NCBI RefSeq assembly: GCF_030269905.1
Contig: NZ_BSVC01000009.1
Coordinates: 1 to 64,000 of the forward strand
Direction: 5' to 3'
DNA: 64,000 nt
From: Pelosinus sp. IPA-1
GTDB lineage: Bacteria; Bacillota; Negativicutes; DSM-13327
The notes below the pieces were generated by a model that saw nothing but the letters and a program-made list of their open reading frames with translations, made no database searches and was not told where the DNA came from. The position numbers and the translations under genes are program-made. Numbering within the stretch: position 1 is the first letter of the stretch; the number at the start of each line of letters is the position of its first letter. This document shows positions 29,962 through 38,243 of this stretch, piece by piece.

Positions 29962-30005
29962 AGCTTCTCTCCTCCCTCACTAACTATTATCAAAAAATCC
30001 ACAGA

Positions 30006-30995
30006 CTAACTATTTAATTTCGTCTTTGTTCTCGAAATTAAATAGTCATAATAGCATTTTAAATATTGCAGATACATTCCTCTTTTTTTATAGGATTTAG
30101 CCATTTTGCTTTTCTCCTTATAGTGGATAGGTTCTGCTAAAGGAACATCACTCCAAGGTGATTTTTTTATATATTCATAATATCGTTTCACCATAAAGTG
30201 GTGCTCAGTCCAACGATGCCAGGGTTTATCTCCTGTATAGTGAATCAATATCGTATTTTTAGGCAATTTATGATTCATAAATGACATATTATAAATATGA
30301 TCCCACTTTATATCCACATATTGGGTTTTACCATCTAAAAGAACATTTAATACGTCCTGATCCAAAGATTTATATTTTTGTGGGTCTTCTATAATTAATT
30401 GCATTGCGCGATCAGCAATTTTTTCGTCATGCCATTTATTTACATCGATATACATAACACCAGCATTGAAATATCTGCCGTGCTGAATTGACAGATTTTT
30501 TACTTTTACATCAAAATCCGTCATGCAATCATCAATTCCCAAAATAATGTTATTCCCCATATCCGTTTCCAATAATTCCTGTAAAGAGCCAACACACAAA
30601 ATATCTGCATCAAGATATAACATTTTGTCTGCCGTGCCATATAATTTTTCCCCCATAATAAACCGATAATAGGTTGCATGCGACCATCCTAACGAAGTTG
30701 GAAAATTTATAAAAACTTCTAAATTAATATAATAAATTGTGATTTCGATACGCTCTTTTTTTGCTACTTCCTGTAATCTTTCAGTATCACTTTTCTCTAT
30801 CCCATCTGTAAACACATGAAATGCAATATTTTGATTCGGATTATTTAAAATGATCGAAGTCATTAGTACACCCATACCAAGAGCAAATCTGGAATCTATG
30901 CCAAATCCAATATGCAATACTTCTTTTGTATCCTCAAATTTCTTCTGTTCATACAACTTCTTCGTATTTAAAATTGCATTGTTAAAAAGCTCCAT
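30006..30995 (-). CDS. GT8 glycosyltransferase, copy 2
   Basis: 329-aa GT8 enzyme, paralogue of the one at 28052-29026: HIGFGIDSRF at 28-37, DAD at 129-131, RYFNAGVMYID, LDQDVLNVLL and HYTGDKPWHRW. ATG 30995 follows AGGTGG by eight bases and aligns with the paralogue; a GTG at 31007 immediately after the previous stop is less likely. The tail from about 294 (YKEKSKMAKSY then YLQYLKCYYDY) is a looser version of the shared C-terminal module. Confidence 0.9.
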   Translation of the reverse strand: MELFNNAILNTKKLYEQKKFEDTKEVLHIGFGIDSRFALGMGVLMTSIILNNPNQNIAFHVFTDGIEKSDTERLQEVAKKERIEITIYYINLEVFINFPTSLGWSHATYYRFIMGEKLYGTADKMLYLDADILCVGSLQELLETDMGNNIILGIDDCMTDFDVKVKNLSIQHGRYFNAGVMYIDVNKWHDEKIADRAMQLIIEDPQKYKSLDQDVLNVLLDGKTQYVDIKWDHIYNMSFMNHKLPKNTILIHYTGDKPWHRWTEHHFMVKRYYEYIKKSPWSDVPLAEPIHYKEKSKMAKSYKKRGMYLQYLKCYYDYLISRTKTKLNS

Positions 30996-31007
30996 TATAT
31001 GTTCCAC

Positions 31008-31985
31008 CTATCCATTATTTTTTTCGTGCTTCCGCGCCTTCCAATATTTCCAGTACCAAGAGATTGCTTCTCTATAGTTTCCGTGATGGAGCATAGCCGC
31101 CCCCATCATTTTCATTTCCTTATAACTCCGCGGCTGATTGAAGAAGGGAACATCTTTCCATAGGGAAGCAGTTGAGTAACGAATAAACAGTTCCTTCTCC
31201 GGATGAATGCACCAGATGTGCCAAGGTTTGTTACGTGAGGCAAAGTGCACAAGCACGGCTTCCTCTGAAATTCTACTACTTTTTTTCTCCATATTGCAAA
31301 TTTCATTCCATCTACGGTCAATAAATTTTGCTTTACCATCTAGAAGAATATTCAATGCATCCTGATCTAACAAAAAGAACTTTCTCTGTTGCAGTAGCTC
31401 TATCGCTTGTTCTGAAATTTGATTTTCATTCCATGCTTTTAAATCAATATAGAGCATACCTGCATTAAAGTAACGATCATGTTTCAAATCTAACGTTCTC
31501 ATATGACTTGCAACAAATTTGCCCTGATCATGTACAACCATTGCAATATTACCTTCAAAATCCATCTTAACAAGTTCACCTAAACCACCCTTACACACCA
31601 TATCCGCATCCATATAAATGACTCGTTCAACAGTTGGATATAAGAGTTTTGCAACGATGAATCGATTATAAGTAGCCACTGTATAATTCCAAGTCGTTTG
31701 AAGGGACTTGAAAACATCTTGATTAATCAAGTATAAATGAATCAAAATTTCTTCTGCATCCGCCAGTATTTTTAAACGTTCTACATCGACGGTTTCAATA
31801 GAATTTGCAAATACATGAAAAATAAGGCTTTGATTAGAATTATTGTCAATTATAGATGTCATTGCAACGCCCATCGGACGTATAAAATTAGCATCTACAC
31901 CAAAGGCTATATGAATCGGCTTTTTTTCTGCAAATTTGCTTCTACCAAAGGTTTGCTGCTCTAGTACTGCATGATTTATATTCAT
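31008..31985 (-). CDS. GT8 glycosyltransferase, copy 3
   Basis: 325-aa GT8 enzyme, more divergent than the other two: HIAFGVDANF at 25-34, DAD at 126-128 (IYMDADMVCKGGL), RYFNAGMLYID, LDQDALNILL, and HFASRNKPWHIW in place of the HxxGDKPW form. The tail from 289 (SYKEMKMMGAAM then REAISWYWKYW) matches the HtrL-like tails. Expected role is transfer of a hexose to the LPS core. The next gene downstream starts right after its stop. Confidence 0.88.
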   Translation of the reverse strand: MNINHAVLEQQTFGRSKFAEKKPIHIAFGVDANFIRPMGVAMTSIIDNNSNQSLIFHVFANSIETVDVERLKILADAEEILIHLYLINQDVFKSLQTTWNYTVATYNRFIVAKLLYPTVERVIYMDADMVCKGGLGELVKMDFEGNIAMVVHDQGKFVASHMRTLDLKHDRYFNAGMLYIDLKAWNENQISEQAIELLQQRKFFLLDQDALNILLDGKAKFIDRRWNEICNMEKKSSRISEEAVLVHFASRNKPWHIWCIHPEKELFIRYSTASLWKDVPFFNQPRSYKEMKMMGAAMLHHGNYREAISWYWKYWKARKHEKNNG

Positions 31986-32007
31986 AAGTTTCTCTCCTAC
32001 GTTCCAT

Positions 32008-32982
32008 CTATATCCAGCCTTGTTCTATAATAATTTTTTTCACTTGTTCTGGCGTAATCAATTCCATACATGTTTGTCCCTTCTTCTGTGTACAATCAAG
32101 CCGTTCACAAGGAACACATGGCAATTTGTTTTGCAGAACAATTGCATTAGGCGGAGCCCAGCGTACAGGATCACTCGGCCCGTATAGAACAAGTGTTGGT
32201 ATCTTAGCTGTACTGATGATATGCATTGGTCCCGTGCAAACAGAAATCGCAAATGCAGCATGTTTCGCAATTGTTGGTAATTCTCTCAGGCTAAATAATC
32301 CTGCGGCATTTGTCTTCCTTCCCTTAATTGTTTCTATATATTCTATATCATTTTTTGATCCGATATATACAGGAATGATTCCTTTATCATTTAAAAAGCT
32401 GTTAATTTCACTAAAATATGCAGTTGGCCAATTTTTATTGAGTGCCGCACTTTTGGGAACAATCAATACCAGCTTTTCACTTATTTTTTTCTGCTCTTTA
32501 ATCCATTCTTCAAGATATTCTTTTCTTCCTTCATCAGGATTTCCCAAGATTGCAGCTATTTCATATTCTTTTAACTCGGGATTTAGCAAGTGAATATAGG
32601 TTGAAAAATCTTCAATTGCCTTCACTTTACGCATTTTTCGTTGAAACAAACGATTTGCTCCTAAAGATATTTCAAGGCCTTTATTTAATAACTTGCAGTT
32701 TGCTTTCCATGCCAGCAATGTGGATGTAAACCGCTCGTCTATAATGATAGCTTCATTGTATCCCTTTTGCTGGATTTCAGAAATAATTTTTTGCTTGTCC
32801 TTTTTACTATAGGCAAACACATCATCAATATAACTGTGATTTACTAATAAATCGGCAGATTTTGCCGCCACAACAAATCCTACCTTTGATTGGTTATTCT
32901 CCTTGATGAGTTTTGCTAGGGGTGTGGTGACAACAACATCACCAATTCCCAATCGATTGATGATTAAAATTTTTCTCAGCAT
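32008..32982 (-). CDS. GT9 heptosyltransferase-like glycosyltransferase
   Basis: 324-aa GT-B enzyme of family GT9 (ADP-heptose:LPS heptosyltransferase type). The N-terminal NRLGIGDVVVTTPLAKLI is at 9-26, and the C-terminal donor site reads CTGPMHIISTAKIPTLVLYG. A cysteine-rich end (CVPCERLDC and QTC) is common in the family. It probably adds heptose or a related sugar to the inner core. GGAGG lies five bases before the ATG. It is one of two GT9 genes here; the other is at 36145-37164. Confidence 0.87.
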   Translation of the reverse strand: MLRKILIINRLGIGDVVVTTPLAKLIKENNQSKVGFVVAAKSADLLVNHSYIDDVFAYSKKDKQKIISEIQQKGYNEAIIIDERFTSTLLAWKANCKLLNKGLEISLGANRLFQRKMRKVKAIEDFSTYIHLLNPELKEYEIAAILGNPDEGRKEYLEEWIKEQKKISEKLVLIVPKSAALNKNWPTAYFSEINSFLNDKGIIPVYIGSKNDIEYIETIKGRKTNAAGLFSLRELPTIAKHAAFAISVCTGPMHIISTAKIPTLVLYGPSDPVRWAPPNAIVLQNKLPCVPCERLDCTQKKGQTCMELITPEQVKKIIIEQGWI

Positions 32983-32991
32983 GGAAACCTC

Positions 32992-34095
32992 CTAACTCAT
33001 CCCCTTAAATACATTAAGATACGCTTTTGCCATGTTTTCTAAACTCAAACGTTCTTTAATATATTCGGCAATTTTTTCACTTTCACTTACTTCTAGCTGC
33101 AATGCCTTGTCTATTTCTTTTGCCATGTTTTCCGCTGTAACAGTTTGATCGCTCCCATCAAAATTCACGTCACAAGCATAGACAATATTTTCGGTATCGA
33201 TCGAGCCGATAAATGCACCCACATTCCGAATCGCAACAATCGGTTTCATACATGCTAGCGTTTCCATAGCTACTCTGCCCTCACCAACGAGAATGTCCGT
33301 TGCATTATACCAGTCGGCAATATTGGTGACAAAATCATAAATTATAATTTTATCACCATACATTTGATTGAATTCAGCAATTTTACTATTAATTTCATCT
33401 CGCATCGGTCCTTCACCAATAATAACTAGCCTCGCATCTGGGCGCTTTTTTAGGACATGTTTCATACTTTCAATTACCGCCAAAGAAACTGCACCTTTTA
33501 CATTACTTAACCGACTGACATGCAAAATCATTTTAGTTTCTGGTGCAAGCCCTAGTTTCTCTCGACATACTTCTTTTTCCATTGGTTTGAATGCGTGAAA
33601 GTCAATGCCATTATTTATCAAATAAATCTGTTCTTTGGAAAAACCAAAACTTCTAACCAGTTTATCTGCAAGATTACGGCTAACGACAAATATTGCGGTA
33701 AACATTTTAGCGTAAATAGATTTAAACATTGCTCTATGCCAAGGATCATGCATCGTTACCGTATAAGGAACATGCATATAGTGACGAATCATATGGGCCC
33801 ATATTCCGGCAGTTCTCTGTTGAGCAGAAATCACATCAATATGCTCTCGTTTTACCAAATCGCACAATCTTGCAATGTCCTTTTTCCATCTTAGTAGATT
33901 CGCACCACGTGCCTGTATCATAACAATCATTAGGCGTGGAAACTTTTGTTTCAATTGTGCTAGTTTTTCTTCATTACTGCCTTCATTCACGGCAAGAAAC
34001 AGATTATGCCCTTCTAAGCCTTTTAATAATGCCTCTACATGTGTTTCTGCTCCGCCAACGCGCCATGGCTGCGAGAATAAAATCAAAATGTTCAA
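32992..34095 (-). CDS. GT4 glycosyltransferase
   Basis: 367-aa GT-B enzyme of family GT4. It begins NILILFSQPWRVGGAETHV and the second domain opens with MILHVSRLSNVKGAVSLAV. In place of the usual E-x7-E it shows VGEGRVAMETLACMKPIVA, which keeps both glutamates. The TTG at 34095 is the likely start, eight bases after AAGGAG; the GTG at 34104 overlaps the RBS. It is nearly contiguous with the sulfatase-fold gene (stop at 34108), which suggests coupled translation. Confidence 0.85.
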   Translation of the reverse strand: MNILILFSQPWRVGGAETHVEALLKGLEGHNLFLAVNEGSNEEKLAQLKQKFPRLMIVMIQARGANLLRWKKDIARLCDLVKREHIDVISAQQRTAGIWAHMIRHYMHVPYTVTMHDPWHRAMFKSIYAKMFTAIFVVSRNLADKLVRSFGFSKEQIYLINNGIDFHAFKPMEKEVCREKLGLAPETKMILHVSRLSNVKGAVSLAVIESMKHVLKKRPDARLVIIGEGPMRDEINSKIAEFNQMYGDKIIIYDFVTNIADWYNATDILVGEGRVAMETLACMKPIVAIRNVGAFIGSIDTENIVYACDVNFDGSDQTVTAENMAKEIDKALQLEVSESEKIAEYIKERLSLENMAKAYLNVFKGMS

Positions 34096-34107
34096 TCTAC
34101 GCACTCC

Positions 34108-36081
34108 TTAAAGCTGATTTCCCTTTAATAAAATCCAAGAAGATATTGTTCTCATCATGGATACTTTTTCCTCGGCCATTTCTTTTTCATGTCGTATTTC
34201 CTGATCATCAGTAGCGGATAATATTTCGTATTCATCTGGATGCTCTATACTTCCCATCGCATGGGGTGTAATCCAATAAGCAGGGTTAAAGCCAACTTTA
34301 TTTTCTTTCGTTAGACTATTCCCGATCGAATAATAAGTAAAGTTTTCCGGCGCAAGGAGTTCAATCAGCGTCGGCATAATATTGACATGCCCACCCGCCC
34401 TATTTGGGGGTAATATGTCTTTGGTAATTCCTTGTCCATAAATCACAAGGGGAATCGAATATCGTTCAAAGGGTACGGGCGTTTTCGTAACATTAACACG
34501 ATCTGCATGATCCCCTGTGATAATAAACAAACTATCTGGATATTTTTGCTCCGTCTCTCTTACAAAATCATGAACTACTTTATCCATATACCAATAATGT
34601 CCCAATTGCCGAATCAGTTCTTGATTGTTTTTCTGCTCCTCTGGCAATCCGTCAATAATTTTAGAAGGATCGAATCCTGCTTTTTCCAAATCCAAATTAT
34701 AGGGTGGATGGTTCGATACCGTTAAAATCAAGTGAACCGTTGGCTCTTCTTCAGAAAGGTGGCTTAAAAGTGCCTGAAAAATATATTCATCTTTGGTTCC
34801 CCATATATTATCCTGCTCAGCAGCAAAATCTGTAGAACTATAAAAATGATCAAACCCCTGGGCCAATGTAAAATCTTTAATTCGCTCCCATGATGGAAAC
34901 CCACCATACCAAAAGTCAACTTTATATCCCAGTTTCTGCATCTGCGGAGCCAAAGCCGTAGCATAAGGTTTCTCATAACTGCGCGGCTGATAATTTACAG
35001 GGACAGATACATCTGATAATCCAGATACCATGGCCGAAATTGCCATTTGCGTAAATGAGCCATTCGGCAAGAAAGAACTCGTATATATCGCATTATCTTG
35101 CTGTATAATTTCCTTTAATCCATTTGCAAGATTCAACTTGCTATATTTTTCCATAATTGGCCACTGGGCATAGGTTTCACCTAAAATAATAAAGATATGT
35201 CGAGGTTTTGCAATTTTTGCTCCGGCTGCATGCCGAATTAAATAATCATCAATACGATCCGATTCGATATCATTTCCAGCAGCCATTTTAGCGTACTCGC
35301 GAATTTTTTCTTTATGTACACCACTGGCCATAGCCCCCTGTGACATACGTTCATTAACGCTATAAGCACGATATAATGCCTGTATATCATCCAAAACTGC
35401 CTCATTCAGAAATGTATCCTTAGTAATCGCAGCATTCTCCCAGTTAATTGAATGGTTGTAAGTAAAGCTACCCCCAAATCTCATAAATAGCATAAAAACA
35501 GGGATACTGGCAATTATGCTGCAACGCAGCAGTAAACTTTTCGTTGCTGTAAATTGGGGCAATCTATAATTTCTGCTAAATAGAACCAGTTTAAACAAAT
35601 AACAAATAATAGCGCCAATTAGTATAGCGGCTAAAATTCTAGATGGCAGATTATATTCTTGAATCATGGTAATAAATAAGGCATATACATCATCATTAAA
35701 TGTGTTATAAATGTTCTGATTAAATGTAACATTAAATACACGATAATAGGGAATCCTTGCCTGAAATAGAATCGATAAGACTACAATATAAACATATCCT
35801 AAAACAACTCTAAGCCGATTGGTATTGAACCTAGGTAACATTACCGTTGTTAGCGTACAAGCTAAAAAAGAAAGCATCGCCATAATCCCGGCCGATTTCA
35901 AAGTAAGCCGCAATCCTGCCCACATAGCCAGAGCTATCTGATTCATCGCTGTATTCGGCCCAATATATTCCTGCATAATAAAAATAAATGCACCCCGGTA
36001 TACGCATAATAATACTATCAAAAATAAATATGTTTTTAAATCCTTTTGAATGTTTTCAAAAAAAACACTAAAGCGCCCCAT
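34108..36081 (-). CDS. LTA-synthase-like membrane sulfatase-fold transferase
   Basis: 657 aa. Five N-terminal helices (to about residue 205) precede an extracytoplasmic alkaline phosphatase/sulfatase domain. The nucleophile region is IIILGETYAQ-like, with T303 as likely nucleophile and E302 as metal ligand. Other landmarks are SNHPPY (456-461) and the metal-binding GDHADR (523-528). The family includes LtaS (phosphoglycerol) and EptA/OpgB-type transferases. In an LPS core cluster, addition of phosphoethanolamine or phosphoglycerol to core sugars is the best inference. GGAG precedes the ATG. Confidence 0.85.
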   Translation of the reverse strand: MGRFSVFFENIQKDLKTYLFLIVLLCVYRGAFIFIMQEYIGPNTAMNQIALAMWAGLRLTLKSAGIMAMLSFLACTLTTVMLPRFNTNRLRVVLGYVYIVVLSILFQARIPYYRVFNVTFNQNIYNTFNDDVYALFITMIQEYNLPSRILAAILIGAIICYLFKLVLFSRNYRLPQFTATKSLLLRCSIIASIPVFMLFMRFGGSFTYNHSINWENAAITKDTFLNEAVLDDIQALYRAYSVNERMSQGAMASGVHKEKIREYAKMAAGNDIESDRIDDYLIRHAAGAKIAKPRHIFIILGETYAQWPIMEKYSKLNLANGLKEIIQQDNAIYTSSFLPNGSFTQMAISAMVSGLSDVSVPVNYQPRSYEKPYATALAPQMQKLGYKVDFWYGGFPSWERIKDFTLAQGFDHFYSSTDFAAEQDNIWGTKDEYIFQALLSHLSEEEPTVHLILTVSNHPPYNLDLEKAGFDPSKIIDGLPEEQKNNQELIRQLGHYWYMDKVVHDFVRETEQKYPDSLFIITGDHADRVNVTKTPVPFERYSIPLVIYGQGITKDILPPNRAGGHVNIMPTLIELLAPENFTYYSIGNSLTKENKVGFNPAYWITPHAMGSIEHPDEYEILSATDDQEIRHEKEMAEEKVSMMRTISSWILLKGNQL

Positions 36082-36144
36082 GTAAAATCACTCCATAACA
36101 CAATATTTGCCTGCTACAAATTTCTCACTGTAACACGGATAGTC

Positions 36145-37164
36145 TTAATATATAATTTCCTGTAATTTATCAATAACTTGGCATACTGTGATTTCTGACA
36201 AGCAATCAACATTTTTGGGACACTTACGCTGCCAACAGCCTTGACATGAATGTGGTGCTAGTAGGACTTTATGCTTCTCTCCATAAGGTCCATTCCGCTT
36301 AGGGTCAGTAGGGCCAAACATGGTCACTACGGACGTTCCTACTGCCACAGCCAAATGCATGGGACCCGTATCGCCACCAACAAAGGCTTTTGACTTCTTT
36401 ATAATATAGGCTAATTGTTTCAGGGACGTTTTTCCAGTTAGGTCAATGGGTGGTATCTTGGCTTTTGAAATTATTTCTTCTGCTAGTAGCTGATCATTAG
36501 GTCCGCCAATGATGACTGGGATTATATTATTGTCATAAAGTTTGTCGGCAAGCTGGGCAAAATGAGTAATTGGCCAGCATTTAGAAGGCCAATTCGTACC
36601 AGAAGCCAGGACTACATAGGGATTTTCTAATTTTAAGCCAGCATGGTTAGCAATGTTTTCTGCCTTTCGTGCTTCTAGTTCTATAATATTAACAGGGAAA
36701 ATGACATTATCTATTTTACATCCTAAGTAACTTGCAACATCTAGATATCGATCAACGATATGACCGTGTTGATGATCGCCACAAATTGGTTGGCCGATTT
36801 TGTCACTTAGTTCGCGTGCATTGCAGTAAACCAGTCGTTGGGGTGCACCACTGAGATAGGAAATGGCGGCACTTTTAAATAAACCTTGCAAGTCAATAGC
36901 TAGGTCAAAATTGCGGGCTTTGAGTTGTTGTGAAAATTTATATCCATTTGACAGTAAGCCTGTTAGGGATTTGAATTTTGGCTTATCAAATATGATAATT
37001 TCATCAATATACGGATTATTGGTCAAGAGATCATAGGCTGGTTTTTCTACCACCCATGTAATACGCGCATCAGGATAGGTCTGCTTCAAAGCATATGAAA
37101 CAGGCAAAGCATGAATTACATCACCAATGGCACTGAGTTTTACGATAAGGATATTTTTGTACAT
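36145..37164 (-). CDS. LPS heptosyltransferase (GT9, WaaC/WaaF-like)
   Basis: 339-aa GT9 enzyme. ILIVKLSAIGDVIHALPVSY is at 5-24 and the C-terminal site reads GGDTGPMHLAVAVGTSV then FGPTDPKRNGPYG. This is the classical heptosyltransferase I/II layout. I use ATG 37164 with GAGG seven bases upstream; the longer frame from 37212 would run through the palindromic repeat arm at 37189-37219. With rfaE1 and rfaE2 upstream it makes and uses ADP-heptose for the inner core. Confidence 0.92.
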   Translation of the reverse strand: MYKNILIVKLSAIGDVIHALPVSYALKQTYPDARITWVVEKPAYDLLTNNPYIDEIIIFDKPKFKSLTGLLSNGYKFSQQLKARNFDLAIDLQGLFKSAAISYLSGAPQRLVYCNARELSDKIGQPICGDHQHGHIVDRYLDVASYLGCKIDNVIFPVNIIELEARKAENIANHAGLKLENPYVVLASGTNWPSKCWPITHFAQLADKLYDNNIIPVIIGGPNDQLLAEEIISKAKIPPIDLTGKTSLKQLAYIIKKSKAFVGGDTGPMHLAVAVGTSVVTMFGPTDPKRNGPYGEKHKVLLAPHSCQGCWQRKCPKNVDCLSEITVCQVIDKLQEIIY

Positions 37165-37188
37165 ATTAAAACCTCTAAAAAAATATTT

Positions 37189-37657
37189 TAACCGCAGAGA
37201 TGCAGAGAGCACAGAGAATATTATTTTGATTTTGTAACACGCTTTATTCCATCACACAAGTATTTTGTATTAAAATTAATTAATAATCCAAGTTGTAACC
37301 CTGTAGTTTTTAAATACGATAATACTTGAGCTACGTGTATATCAGCAAGTTCATTTACTGCCTTTAGCTCAACGACTAGGCATTTATCAATTAACAAATC
37401 TAACCGTCCCTCACCGACTGGCTTGTCTTTGTAATTGATATTAATTACCTTTTGTCTTTCTAGTGGTATATTTCTTAGTTGCAATTCATGCACCAGCGCC
37501 TCTTCATATACGCCTTCTAGATAACCTGGCCCCAATATTTTATGCACTTCAATCGCTGCACCAATAACTTTATCAATTAAAGCCGCCATGTTATCAGTAT
37601 ATTCCATTAAACCACCCTCTGCGACCATTCTCTGCGTGCTCTGTGCCTCTGTGGTTC
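37189..37657 (-). mobile_element. Palindromic repeat element carrying a GxxExxY gene
   Basis: The left arm (37189-37219, AACCGCAGAGATGCAGAGAG and on) and the right arm (37627-37657, reading inward AACCACAGAGGCACAGAGCA and on) are inverted copies of the repeat family that is scattered over 37-64 kb. Between them lies exactly one gene, GxxExxY. The right outer end stops two bases short of the rfaE2 stop codon (37659) and the left inner end abuts the stop of the GxxExxY gene (37221). The gene start and its RBS lie against the right arm. That this unit is mobile is inference. Confidence 0.65.
37221..37607 (-). CDS. GxxExxY protein (PD-(D/E)XK nuclease-like)
   Basis: 128 aa, from ATG 37607 behind GGTGG. 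The name-giving motif GYLEGVY is at residues 28-34 (G28, E31, Y34). A nuclease-type core follows: D70 in RLDLLID, then ELK at 80-82, matching the D...ExK pattern of the PD-(D/E)XK fold. The catalytic residues are intact, so it may be active. The biological role of this family is not established. It breaks the heptose operon between rfaE2 and the heptosyltransferase and is framed by inverted repeat arms, unlike all its neighbours. Confidence 0.88.
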   Translation of the reverse strand: MEYTDNMAALIDKVIGAAIEVHKILGPGYLEGVYEEALVHELQLRNIPLERQKVININYKDKPVGEGRLDLLIDKCLVVELKAVNELADIHVAQVLSYLKTTGLQLGLLINFNTKYLCDGIKRVTKSK

Positions 37658-37658
37658 A

Positions 37659-38126
37659 TTAATCTTTTTTTATTTTTTTTATAATATTACTTGATGATTT
37701 GCCGATTACTTCGGGGATGAGGATGGTTTGACCGCCGTATTCTGAGACGATGGCGGATTCGGGGAGGTCTTTGATGTTGTAGTCGCCACCTTTTACGTAG
37801 ATGGCTGGTTTGATTTGAGAGATTAAGTTTTCCGCTGTGGCTTCTTCAAATATTACTACATAATCAACAGCAGAAAGAGCCGATAGAACTTCGGCTCGGT
37901 CAGCTTGGGTATTTATAGGACGGGTTGGACCTTTTAGGGTACGAACAGATTGGTCACTATTGAGGCCTAGAATTAGACAATCGCCTAGTTCCCTAGCGGC
38001 CTGTAAATAGCGGACATGGCCCACGTGGAGAATGTCAAAACAGCCGTTGGTAAACACAATCGTTTTACCATCGGCTTTAAGTTGCTCTGCTATATTCCTC
38101 ATTTGGTTAGAATCTACAATTTTCAT
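37659..38126 (-). CDS. rfaE2: D-glycero-beta-D-manno-heptose 1-phosphate adenylyltransferase
   Basis: 155-aa nucleotidyltransferase equal to the C-terminal domain of enterobacterial HldE. NGCFDILHVGH (27-37) carries the HxGH ATP-binding motif, followed by VKGGDY and SSSNIIKKI. It makes ADP-heptose from heptose 1-phosphate. The kinase half is a separate gene upstream (38244-39242), so HldE is split here. The stop codon lies two bases from the GxxExxY element. Confidence 0.94.
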   Translation of the reverse strand: MKIVDSNQMRNIAEQLKADGKTIVFTNGCFDILHVGHVRYLQAARELGDCLILGLNSDQSVRTLKGPTRPINTQADRAEVLSALSAVDYVVIFEEATAENLISQIKPAIYVKGGDYNIKDLPESAIVSEYGGQTILIPEVIGKSSSNIIKKIKKD

Positions 38127-38159
38127 ACTACACCTACTTTAAAAAGTATCAAGAAATTT

Positions 38160-38236
38160 TAACCACAAAGACACAAAGATTTTCTATACATTCCCCATTG
38201 TGTTGCACTTCAGTGCAATTGTGTCTTTGTGGTTTA
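38160..38236 (-). repeat. Palindromic element, CAAAG type
   Basis: Outer arms AACCACAAAGACACAAAG and ATTGTGTCTTTGTGGTTT are inverted. A nested hairpin TTGCAC-TTCA-GTGCAA lies in the right half. The right end is eight bases from the stop of rfaE1. Confidence 0.85.
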
Positions 38237-38243
38237 ATATTTT

